Source: CSSed11-175R1 sp041685735
GTDB taxonomy: Bacteria > Actinomycetota > Nitriliruptoria > Nitriliruptorales > Nitriliruptoraceae
Assembly: GCA_041685735.1 (NCBI GenBank)
Contig: JAWLFE010000107.1
Coordinates: forward strand, 1 to 8,171
Direction: 5' to 3'
DNA: 8,171 nucleotides
The notes below the pieces were generated by a model, which worked only from the letters and a program-made list of their open reading frames with translations, did no database searches and was not told the origin of the DNA. The translations under genes and the position numbers were made by a program. Below, one piece after another: positions 1 to 6,503 of the stretch. How positions within the stretch are numbered: the first letter of the stretch is position 1; each line of letters opens with the position of its first letter.

Positions 1-1715
1 TTGACCTCCAGCAGGGATCCGGCCGCGGCTCGGGCGGCGGTGAGCACCCGTTCGACCGCCCCGGCGACGGCGACGCCGCCGACGGACATGGAGCGCGACC
101 CGAAGGTTCCTCTCCCGCGCGGGATCCGCGTCGTGTCGCCGAACACCACCTCGATGGTGCCGGGTTCGACCTGCAGCCGCTCCGCGACGATCTGCGTCAG
201 TGAGGTGCCGGTGCCCTGACCCGTCGGGCCCAGGCCGGAGGTGACCCGGATGTGCCCGGACGGTTCGATGTGGACGGCGCCGAACTCCGACATGCCCGGT
301 CCGGTGCCGCAGCGGTCCACGTAGCTGGCCAGTCCGATCCCGATGTGGCGATGGTCGCCGTCGATCAGCCGTGCGGCCTGCTGTTCGCGCCAACCGGCGT
401 AGTCCGCCGCATCGAGCGCCGTGTCCAGTCCGGCCGCGTAGTCGCCGCTGTCGAAGGTCATGCCCCCGATGGATGCGAACGGGAACGCATCCGGTGGGGG
501 GACGTTGCGGCGCCGGACGTCGGCCGGGTCCAGCCGCAGTGCGTACGCGAGATCGTCGATCGCCCGCTCGACGGCGTAGGCGGCTTCCGGACGCCCCGCA
601 CCCCGGTAGGCGGCGGTGGGCACCGTCGTCGTGAACACCCCCGTGGCGTCGAACCGGTAGGCCTCCCAGCGGTAGCAGCCCGGGGTCACGGCGTTGCCGT
701 TCAACAGGATGTTGGCGCCGACGCGCGACAGGTAGGCGCCACAGTCGCCCGTGACCTGGACCTGCAGGCCGGTCAGCGTGCCGTCGGCGCGGGCGCCCAC
801 GGTGACGTCGTAGCGCAGGCCACGACCGTGTGAGGTCGTCTGGAGGTCCTCTGTCCGGGTTGCCACGAAGGTGACCGGGCGGTCGAGGCGACGGGCCAGT
901 TCGGCGCAGAGGATCTCCTCGGCGTAGCAGTCCAGCTTGGGACCGAAGCCCCCGCCCACGTCCGTGGCGATGACCTCGAAGGACCCCTCGTCCCGGCCGA
1001 GCATCAGTGCCACGTGACTCCTGATCCGGTGGGGCACCTGGGTCGAGGTGCGGATCAGGATCCTGCCGTCGGACCCGGACCCGGGCTCGGCGATGACGGT
1101 ACGTGGCTCGAGCGCGACACCCATGACCCGGGACTGTTGGTAGCGACGGGACAGCACGACGTCGGAGCCGTCGAAGGCGGCGTCGAGGTCGCCGGACCGT
1201 TGTCCCTCGAACCGGAAGACGACGTTGGTGCCGAGGTCCTCGTGGACGAGGGTCCGGTCCTCGAGCGCCTGGTCGACCGATGGCACGGCTGCCAGCGGGC
1301 CGTAGTCGACGTCGATGTGTTCGAGCGCGTCGACCGCGGCTGCGGCGGAGTGGGCCACGACGACCGCGACGGGTTCACCGACGAAACGGACACGGTCCGC
1401 GGCGATCGGCCACTGGGCGGGACGGTGGGCGTCGTCGGGGCCCGAGACCGGCAGCGGCTGGACCCAGGTCGACGCCAGGTCGGCACCGGAGAACGCGGCG
1501 ACCACCTCGGGCAGGGCGACCGCAGCGGACAGATCGACGGCGTCGATCGTGGCGTGGGCCATCGGCGAACGCAGGACGCCGAGGTACAGCGATCCGGCGG
1601 GGACGAGGTTGCCGACCGCTCGGGAGCGACCGGTGACCAGGGCGGCGTCCTCGGTGCGCTGGACGCTGCGGCCGATGTGGACGGTCGGGGCCGTGGTGGA
1701 GGCGGGCCCGGTCAT
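1..1715 (-). CDS. Molybdenum hydroxylase large subunit (xanthine dehydrogenase/CoxL family), partial
   Basis: Seen: an uninterrupted minus-strand frame from the ATG at 1715 to the window edge, giving 571 residues with no stop, so the C-terminus lies outside. The N-terminal part (about residues 11-140) has the typical aldehyde oxidase/xanthine dehydrogenase a/b hammerhead pattern, including GSLYLGVLRSPMAHA (41-55) and the FVGEPVAVVVA segment (111-121). The molybdopterin-binding part shows DVGGGFGPK at 252-260, AYRGAGR at 369-375 and a PTGQGTGTSLTQI stretch at about 497-509. Known: such subunits carry molybdopterin cytosine dinucleotide and hydroxylate aldehydes, purines or other heterocycles, working with FAD and 2Fe-2S subunits in the cytoplasm. 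AYRGAGR marks the form II/generic group; true aerobic CO dehydrogenase carries AYxCSFR. Full-length relatives are roughly 750-800 residues, so about 200 residues are missing, including the region with the catalytic Glu. The substrate cannot be read from sequence. The ATG has only a weak GGA upstream, and no earlier in-frame start looks better. The gene lies 138 bases past the B12 transport genes and is probably unrelated to them. Confidence 0.93.
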   Translation of the reverse strand, partial: MTGPASTTAPTVHIGRSVQRTEDAALVTGRSRAVGNLVPAGSLYLGVLRSPMAHATIDAVDLSAAVALPEVVAAFSGADLASTWVQPLPVSGPDDAHRPAQWPIAADRVRFVGEPVAVVVAHSAAAAVDALEHIDVDYGPLAAVPSVDQALEDRTLVHEDLGTNVVFRFEGQRSGDLDAAFDGSDVVLSRRYQQSRVMGVALEPRTVIAEPGSGSDGRILIRTSTQVPHRIRSHVALMLGRDEGSFEVIATDVGGGFGPKLDCYAEEILCAELARRLDRPVTFVATRTEDLQTTSHGRGLRYDVTVGARADGTLTGLQVQVTGDCGAYLSRVGANILLNGNAVTPGCYRWEAYRFDATGVFTTTVPTAAYRGAGRPEAAYAVERAIDDLAYALRLDPADVRRRNVPPPDAFPFASIGGMTFDSGDYAAGLDTALDAADYAGWREQQAARLIDGDHRHIGIGLASYVDRCGTGPGMSEFGAVHIEPSGHIRVTSGLGPTGQGTGTSLTQIVAERLQVEPGTIEVVFGDTTRIPRGRGTFGSRSMSVGGVAVAGAVERVLTAARAAAGSLLEV

Positions 1716-1853
1716 GATCGCGGTCCGTGTCGCACGCTGCAGCTCGATCCGTCGTGGCTGTCGGGGCGACCTCAGGGGCCGGCAGCGGCCCGGCGAGGTA
1801 CGTCGGACCCCATCGTAGGTGGGCCGGGGACCGGTGTGGCAGACCCGCGCGTG
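1716..1853 (-). other. Intergenic gap between EcfS and the molybdenum hydroxylase
   Basis: This 138-base gap is the only sizeable break between genes here, in contrast to the overlapping junctions upstream. It contains a perfect 6-bp GC hairpin at 1776-1791 (GGGCCG, loop CTGC, CGGCCC) without a following U-run, and a TACGAT box at 1817-1812 matching the actinobacterial TANNNT -10 pattern without a clear -35. Either could separate the two transcription units, but neither is strong. I see no coding frame in it. Confidence 0.45.
1776..1791 (-). terminator. GC hairpin, possible terminator-like structure
   Basis: A perfect inverted repeat with a 6-bp stem and 4-base loop lies about 62 bases after the EcfS stop codon. 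High-GC bacteria often have terminators lacking U-runs, so a role in ending the B12 operon is possible. The stem is short, however, and the next bases are CTGAGG, so it could equally be chance in a GC-rich region or part of the next gene's leader. Confidence 0.22.
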
Positions 1854-2678
1854 TCAGGGGCGAGGTGGGGTGTTGTCCGCGGAGAAGTCGACCGGTGCGG
1901 TGAACGCTGCGCGGCGACCGGCACGCCGCAACGCACGCAGGATGGGGGTCCCGGTCACCAGCACCAGGGTGGCGGTGAGCACCGCCCGTGGGATGTCGAA
2001 CCCGAGCGAGGTGAGCACGCTGAAGGCGAGGAACCGGCGGAGGTTGTCGAGCAGCGGATCTCCGGCGATGAAGGAGATGGCGGTCTCCCCGCCGAGGGTG
2101 AACGGCCAGAACGACAGGTTGAGCGCGAGTCCATAGAACAGCCCGGTGACCGCGCCGTAGACGGCCAGGATCGCGAGTTCGGCGCGGCCCCGGGCCGACG
2201 GCAGCAGTCCGGCGCCGGCGCCGACCCAGGCGGCACCGAGCATCTGGAAGGGGAGCCAGGGGCCGACGCCTGCCGTGGTCAGGGCGGAGGCGAACAGGGT
2301 GGTGGCGCCGAGCACGAACCCGAGACCTGGTCCGTAGGCCCGCCCCGCCAGGATGAGCAGGAAGAACACCGGCTCCAGCCCGGCGATGCCGGTCCCGAGG
2401 GGTCGGAGCGCCGCTCCGACCGCCGTCAGGACCCCCAGCATCGCCACGGTCTTGGCGTCCATCCCACCGTCGGCCAGTTCGGTCAGCACGACCGCCAGGA
2501 GCAGGGGGAGCAGCAGACCGAACAGCAGCGGCGCATCGGTGGCGTGGGCGAGTCCCGAGGTGGGGGAGGCCAGCAGCGGCCATCCGAACGCGACGACGCC
2601 GATCGCCGAGACCAGGACCAGGGCGAGGACCGAACGTGGGCGGAACCGGATCGGACGGGCGTCGTCGATGACGGTCAT
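1854..2678 (-). CDS. ECF transporter substrate-binding membrane subunit (EcfS), probable cobalamin specificity
   Basis: A 274-residue integral membrane protein. After a short basic N-terminus (about residues 1-15, with RFRPR) it has about six or seven hydrophobic stretches, among them residues 16-37 and 50-66, a GLEPVFFLLILAGRAYGPGLGF segment near the middle, and a last helix close to the C-terminal RRAGRR patch. Known: S-components bind a vitamin or metal in the membrane and are reoriented by the T and A subunits to release it inside the cell. The sequence resembles the actinobacterial 'ECF transporter S component' type in its GRAYGPGLGF and FxPFQMLGAAW-like motifs (here LPFQMLGAAWVGAGAG). 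Its ATG overlaps the TGA of the ATPase gene (ATGA), so the two are translationally coupled. Cobalamin specificity is inferred from the riboswitch at the head of the operon and from the transcobalamin-like partners. The comparable functional name for a cobalamin S-component would be CbrT. Another corrinoid or precursor remains possible. Confidence 0.82.
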   Translation of the reverse strand: MTVIDDARPIRFRPRSVLALVLVSAIGVVAFGWPLLASPTSGLAHATDAPLLFGLLLPLLLAVVLTELADGGMDAKTVAMLGVLTAVGAALRPLGTGIAGLEPVFFLLILAGRAYGPGLGFVLGATTLFASALTTAGVGPWLPFQMLGAAWVGAGAGLLPSARGRAELAILAVYGAVTGLFYGLALNLSFWPFTLGGETAISFIAGDPLLDNLRRFLAFSVLTSLGFDIPRAVLTATLVLVTGTPILRALRRAGRRAAFTAPVDFSADNTPPRP

Positions 2679-4309
2679 GAGGCGGCACCGAGGGTGCGTG
2701 CGACCTGCTCGACGGTGAGCCAGGGCAGGGGCGCCAGGACCTTGGCGACCTGGGGCGCGAACGCGGGCGACCCCACGACGGCCTCTGCGGTCGGTGCGTC
2801 CACCACGACCTCACCGTCGGCGAGCACCACCGTCCGGGTCGAGGCCGACGCGGCGAGTTCGACGTCGTGGGTGGCCAGCACGATGGCATGGCCGTCGGCT
2901 GCCAGCTCCCGCAGGATCGTCACCAGGCGGGCCTTGGCCGCGTAGTCCAGGCCGCGGGTCGGTTCGTCGAGCAGCAGTACCGGGGGGGCGGAGACCAGGA
3001 CGATGGCCAGGACCAGCCCGAGCCGCTGCCCCTCGGAGAGGTCGCGTGGATGCGCGGTCGGGTCGAGGTTCGGGACCAGACGATCGAGGAGTTCGCGACA
3101 CGTCCCGGGGGTCGCCTGCGCATCGCGATCCGCCGCGGTGCACTCGGCGGCGATGGTGTCGGCGTACAACAGGTCGGCAGGTTGCTGGGGCACCAGCCCG
3201 ATGCGCCTGACCAGCTGCCGGGGCGACAGTGAGCGCGGATCGTGGCCGAGGACATGGACCGCGCCACCGTCCGCTCTGCTCAGACCGGTCAGAGCGCGCA
3301 GGAGCGTCGACTTCCCGGCACCGTTGCGGCCCATGAGCGCGATGATCTCACCGGCGTGCACGGAGAGATCGATCCCTCGGAGCGCGGCGATCGCCCCGTA
3401 GCGCACGGTGAGATCGCAGGTCACCGCGACCTGTTCGCCCGGGGTCGCGGGGTGTGCGCGGTCACCGACGCGGCCGCCGTCGGCGATGGGGTCCCCGGTC
3501 AACCGGTGGCGCAGGCCGCTCGCCTGGCGGCGGGCATCGCGGATCGTCAGAGGCAGGGGCGACCACCCGGCGAGCCGGCCGAGTTCGACCACGGGCGGTG
3601 CGACGGGTGCGTCACGCATGATGTCGGCCGGGGAACCGATCTGCAGGCGGGCAGCTGCTCCCGGCACGTGGATGACCCGATCCGCGTACTGCAGGACGCG
3701 CTCGAGTCGATGCTCGGCGAGGACGACCGTGATGCCGAGGTCGTGGACCAGTCGCTGGAGGGCGGCGAGGACCTCCTCGGCCGCCGGCGGATCCAGGGCG
3801 GACGTGGGCTCGTCCAGCACCAGCACGGACGGGTGGGAGGTGAGCACCGACCCGATGGCGACGCGCTGCCGTTGGCCACCGGACAGGGTGGACAGCGCGC
3901 GTGCCCGCAGATCCGCCAGTCCCAGGAGGTCGAGCGTCTCCTCGACCCGTCGGCGCATCACGTCGCTGCGGAGCCCGAGCGACTCCATGCCGTAGGCCAG
4001 TTCGTCCTCGACGACATCGGTGACGAAGCCGGCGGTCGGGTCCTGCCCGACGACCCCGACGACATCGGCCAAGTCACGGGGCGGGTGCGTGGCCGTGTCC
4101 CGGCCGGCGACGGTGACCCGACCGGCGAGGCTGCCGCCCGTGAAGTGGGGCACCAGGCCGTTGACGGCGCCGAGCAGCGTCGACTTGCCACTGCCGGTCT
4201 GCCCGATGACCAGGCACAGCTCACCTTCCGGCACGTGCAGGTCGACCCCGGCGAGCGTCGCCTGCGTCGCGTCTGGGTAGGTGATCGACACCCGGTCGAA
4301 GTCGATCAT
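2675..4309 (-). CDS. ecfA: Fused two-domain ECF ATPase (EcfA-EcfA' in one chain)
   Basis: A 544-residue cytoplasmic protein with two complete ABC ATPase domains. Domain 1 has Walker A GQTGSGKST (36-44), Q-loop Gln89, signature LSGGQ (142-146), Walker B VLVLDE (162-167) and H-loop His200. Domain 2 has Walker A GRNGAGKST (327-335), Q-loop near Gln375, signature LSEGQ (424-428), Walker B VLLLDE (444-449) and His481. The linker (about 245-295) is Arg- and Pro-containing and probably flexible. Known: the ECF ATPase pair hydrolyses ATP to drive the T-subunit, and fused versions of the two ATPases occur in several lineages. The second signature departs from LSGGQ by a Gly-to-Glu change. The start chosen is the ATG whose TGA overlap (ATGA at 4309-4306) joins it to the EcfT gene; the frame stays open 92 codons further upstream, but that extension is low-complexity sequence lying over EcfT codons. 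It ends in an ATGA overlap with EcfS. Confidence 0.95.
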   Translation of the reverse strand: MIDFDRVSITYPDATQATLAGVDLHVPEGELCLVIGQTGSGKSTLLGAVNGLVPHFTGGSLAGRVTVAGRDTATHPPRDLADVVGVVGQDPTAGFVTDVVEDELAYGMESLGLRSDVMRRRVEETLDLLGLADLRARALSTLSGGQRQRVAIGSVLTSHPSVLVLDEPTSALDPPAAEEVLAALQRLVHDLGITVVLAEHRLERVLQYADRVIHVPGAAARLQIGSPADIMRDAPVAPPVVELGRLAGWSPLPLTIRDARRQASGLRHRLTGDPIADGGRVGDRAHPATPGEQVAVTCDLTVRYGAIAALRGIDLSVHAGEIIALMGRNGAGKSTLLRALTGLSRADGGAVHVLGHDPRSLSPRQLVRRIGLVPQQPADLLYADTIAAECTAADRDAQATPGTCRELLDRLVPNLDPTAHPRDLSEGQRLGLVLAIVLVSAPPVLLLDEPTRGLDYAAKARLVTILRELAADGHAIVLATHDVELAASASTRTVVLADGEVVVDAPTAEAVVGSPAFAPQVAKVLAPLPWLTVEQVARTLGAAS

Positions 4310-5490
4310 GCGGACGCCTGGGAGGCGCGGTCCGGTGCGTTCGACGGCCGCGTCGACAGCGAGGTGGTGGCCGGTCGGGGTGACGGCGGTTCGGTCGGTG
4401 TCGTCCTCGGAGGACGGGGCGCGACCCAGGCCGGGGTGGTGGCCAGCAGGATGCCGAGGGTCGCGGTCACCGGCAGGGGCAGCCCCACCAGCGGCAGCAG
4501 GTCGGGGGTGAGTGCGGCGGCGTCGCGCAGGCCGGTGACCACCGTGCCCGCCACCGCTGCCGCACCGGCTGCCGTCGTCAGCCACTCGGGAACGCTCCAG
4601 GGATCGGGCCGGTAGCGCGACCGCACGGTGCGTCGGCCCGCCAGGGCCAGCCCGACCACGGCCATGGCCGCACCGAGCAGCAGGACCGGGATCCCCAACC
4701 AGGCCGGTCCGGTGGCGTCCAGCAGGCCGTAGACGCCGAGGCTCATGCCGAGCAGCCCGCCGAGCAGCAACAGCGAGGTGGTACGGCGTGTCGTTCTCGC
4801 CACCTCGGCGCGGCGACCGTAGCCACGGGAGTCCATGGCCGCGGCCAGCGCCAGCGACCGCTCCAGCGCGTCCTCGAGCACCGGCATCGCCACCGTGATC
4901 ATGCCACGGATCCCGCGGTCGGGTCGGCCGCGCAGGCGTCGCGCGGCGCGGATGCGTTGCACCGATGTCACCAGGGAGGGGGCGAACGACAGGGCGACGA
5001 CCAGCGCGACCCCGATCTCGTAGAGCGCGGCCGGCATCGCGGCGAGGAGCCGCTTCGGGTTGGCCAGGGCATTGGCGGCTCCGATACAGGCCAGCACGGT
5101 CGCCAGCCGCAGGCCGTCGGTGAGCGCGGACGCGACCGTCGGGGCCGTCACCTGGCCGCCGAAGGTCACCCCTGCGGCCCAGTCGGGGAGCGGGAGTTCC
5201 GGCAGCGTGACCAGCACCTGACCGGGGATCGGGTTGCCCAGGATGATCTGGGCGATGGTCCGGATCACGATCACGACCAGACCGATCCGCAGGAAGACCG
5301 TGAACGCCCGGGCCCAGGGCGCGTCACTGCGGCGGGCGCTGACCACGAAGCCGGCGACCGCGAGCACCAACAGCAGCAGCAGCGGGTTGCGGGTCCGCGA
5401 CGCCACGGCAGCCAACCCGATCGCCCACAGCCACCAGGCACCGGGGTGCAGGTTGCGTGGCACGAGTCGGTCGGTCCGCAGCGTCGGCAC
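4306..5490 (-). CDS. ecfT: ECF transporter transmembrane coupling subunit EcfT
   Basis: A 394-residue membrane protein that couples the ATPases to the substrate-binding S-component. Hydrophobic segments occur at about 19-50, 63-84, 125-142 and 155-170, and the cytoplasmic coupling-helix motifs are AARRLRG (182-188) and MDSRGYG (219-225), matching the paired Arg-Gly motifs of EcfT. After these, where a usual 250-270-residue EcfT is nearly finished, this protein continues for about 170 residues with some four hydrophobic segments and a Pro/Thr/Arg-rich tail. Start choice: GTG at 5490 is preceded by GGAGGG (5505-5500) at 9-base spacing. The TTG at 5499 would overlap the upstream stop but abuts that ribosome binding site, so it is less likely. 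The upstream stop ends at 5496, leaving a 5-base gap, and the binding site lies inside the upstream gene. It overlaps the ATPase gene by ATGA. Confidence 0.9.
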   Translation of the reverse strand: MPTLRTDRLVPRNLHPGAWWLWAIGLAAVASRTRNPLLLLLVLAVAGFVVSARRSDAPWARAFTVFLRIGLVVIVIRTIAQIILGNPIPGQVLVTLPELPLPDWAAGVTFGGQVTAPTVASALTDGLRLATVLACIGAANALANPKRLLAAMPAALYEIGVALVVALSFAPSLVTSVQRIRAARRLRGRPDRGIRGMITVAMPVLEDALERSLALAAAMDSRGYGRRAEVARTTRRTTSLLLLGGLLGMSLGVYGLLDATGPAWLGIPVLLLGAAMAVVGLALAGRRTVRSRYRPDPWSVPEWLTTAAGAAAVAGTVVTGLRDAAALTPDLLPLVGLPLPVTATLGILLATTPAWVAPRPPRTTPTEPPSPRPATTSLSTRPSNAPDRASQASA

Positions 5491-5495
5491 GTCGC

Positions 5496-6503
5496 TCAAC
5501 CCTCCGCGCGACGGCGACGGGTCTCGACCCCGGCCAGTCCGATGAGCCCGACGACCAGCAGGACCCCGAGCAGCAGCCCCCACGGTGCCCGTCCGTCCTC
5601 GGCGGCCGTGGTGTCCGCGTCGATGGCTTCCGATGACGCGTCATCCTCGGACTCGGGATCGGGATCGGGATCGGGCTCGGGATCGGGCTCGGTGGTGTCC
5701 GAGCTGTCATCCGGCTCGTCGTCAGGCCCGTCGCCCGGCGGGTCAGCGACCTGCTCCCGGGCGTCGTCGTCCGGTGCCTCGTCCGTCTCATCCGACGGTG
5801 CCTCGTCCGTCTGGGGTCCTCGGGTCGTGGAGGAGCCGTCGCCGTCGTCGGCAGACCCCTCCGAACCATCCGAGCCTGAACCCGAGCCGTTGGATCCGCT
5901 GGTTGCGTCGGAGCCGCTGGAGTCGGTCGAGCTGTCACCGTTCGATGGCGACGGTTCGGGCTCCGGCTCGGGTTCTGGCTCTGGCTCGGGTTCTGGCTCT
6001 GGCTCGGGTTCTGGCTTGGGCTCGGGTTCAGGTTCGGGTGGCGGTGGGGCGGGAGGTGCCGCACGCGGAGCACGCGATCCGTCGCCGAACACCCACCCGT
6101 CGACCTGGCCCGCCTGCCGTCGGCTGGTCGTCGCGCCCTGCTGGCTGAAGCGCCAGCTGCCGCCCGCGTCGGCGACCCAGTAGGACCAGTAGGCGTTGGC
6201 GGGTGGGGTCCGGGTACAGGTGTCGGAGGACGGGGCCCCGTCGATGCGGCACAGGAACCCCGTCGATGCGACGAAGGTCAGGCTGTGCCCCGCGGTCTGC
6301 AGGACCTGCTGGCCCGTGACCGGGTAGGCGCCGCTGGAGAAGGAGGCGCAGCGGGTGGACGTGCTACCTCCGAGGTCGCCCGGGTCGACCACGACCCAGA
6401 CCCCGTCACAGGACGGGGTCGCGTCGGCCGACGGTGTGAGCGCCGGCCACGCCGTCGCCGCCACGGCCAGCGTGGCGGCGACGGCGAGGGCGCGGAGCCT
6501 CAT
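5496..6503 (-). CDS. Secreted, membrane-anchored protein with transcobalamin C-terminal-like (DUF4430) domain
   Basis: A 335-residue protein. Residues 1-28 form a Sec signal peptide (RLR, an Ala/Val core, then ADA). Residues about 30-140 are the folded domain, with GQQVLQTAG (64-72), TGFLCRIDGAPS (81-92), AYWSYWVADAGGSWRFSQQG (104-123) and DGWVFG (135-140). This pattern matches the DUF4430 (PF14478, transcobalamin-like C-terminal) family in its actinobacterial form. Four cysteines (32, 52, 85, 96) could make two disulfides. Residues about 150-184 are a Pro-Glu repeat, then an Asp/Ser/Glu-rich disordered stalk to about 305, a membrane segment (307-326) and a basic RRRR tail. No LPxTG is present, so it should be tethered in the membrane by its C-terminus, with the domain outside. 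Known: this domain is the second domain of intrinsic factor/transcobalamin, where it helps close over cobalamin. Inferred: it binds corrinoid together with the product of the preceding gene. The ATG overlaps that gene's TGA (ATGA), and no good ribosome binding site is seen, so translation is probably coupled. A start 27 codons earlier would spoil the signal peptide. Confidence 0.85.
   Translation of the reverse strand: MRLRALAVAATLAVAATAWPALTPSADATPSCDGVWVVVDPGDLGGSTSTRCASFSSGAYPVTGQQVLQTAGHSLTFVASTGFLCRIDGAPSSDTCTRTPPANAYWSYWVADAGGSWRFSQQGATTSRRQAGQVDGWVFGDGSRAPRAAPPAPPPPEPEPEPKPEPEPEPEPEPEPEPEPEPEPSPSNGDSSTDSSGSDATSGSNGSGSGSDGSEGSADDGDGSSTTRGPQTDEAPSDETDEAPDDDAREQVADPPGDGPDDEPDDSSDTTEPDPEPDPDPDPESEDDASSEAIDADTTAAEDGRAPWGLLLGVLLVVGLIGLAGVETRRRRAEG
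5500..5505 (-). promoter_or_regulatory. Ribosome binding site deciding the EcfT start
   Basis: GGAGGG on the minus strand, inside the last codons of the DUF4430 gene, 9 bases before GTG 5490. It is the clearest Shine-Dalgarno sequence inside the operon and falls at the only junction that is not an overlap. It selects GTG 5490 over TTG 5499. Confidence 0.7.
5655..5690 (-). repeat. Hexanucleotide tandem repeat encoding Asp-Pro/Glu-Pro
   Basis: Six tandem units of GGGATC or GGGCTC (plus-strand reading) encode the alternating (D/E)P run at residues about 273-284 of the DUF4430 protein's stalk. Keeping to 6 bases, it changes length without shifting frame. Confidence 0.85.
5953..6039 (-). repeat. 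Pro-Glu coding tandem repeat with nested 18-bp units
   Basis: An 87-base tract of 6-base (Pro-Glu) units. Within it GGCTCGGGTTCTGGCTCT recurs exactly at 5965-5982 and 5983-6000, and with two changes at 6001-6018. It encodes the (PE)n spacer right after the DUF4430 domain, interrupted by one Lys. Such a tract is stiff and extended in protein and prone to slippage in DNA; unit sizes of 6 and 18 bases preserve the frame. Confidence 0.9.

Noticed and set aside
1375..2889. Minus-strand open frame of 504 codons spanning parts of three genes
   Set aside because: It is out of frame with EcfS and its neighbours and is Arg/Pro-rich without recognisable motifs. It would have to overlap three well-supported genes.
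1014..2945. Long plus-strand open frame of 643 codons, Gly/Gln/Glu/Arg-rich
   Set aside because: It lies opposite the molybdenum hydroxylase, EcfS and ATPase genes, which have clear motifs and operon spacing. Its composition is low-complexity and shows no domain, as expected for a high-GC shadow frame.
3242..4615. Plus-strand open frame of 457 codons, opposite the ECF ATPase
   Set aside because: It is antisense to conserved Walker and signature codons. It is Asp/Gly/Gln-rich with no domain pattern, so a shadow.
5497..5499. TTG as EcfT start, overlapping the upstream TGA
   Set aside because: GGAGGG ends directly against this TTG, leaving no spacing, whereas the GTG at 5490 sits 9 bases from it.
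4957..6183. Plus-strand open frame of 408 codons including a Gly-Ser repeat
   Set aside because: The Gly-Ser run is the antisense reading of the Pro-Glu stalk codons. The minus-strand frame has a signal peptide, a recognisable domain and a membrane anchor.
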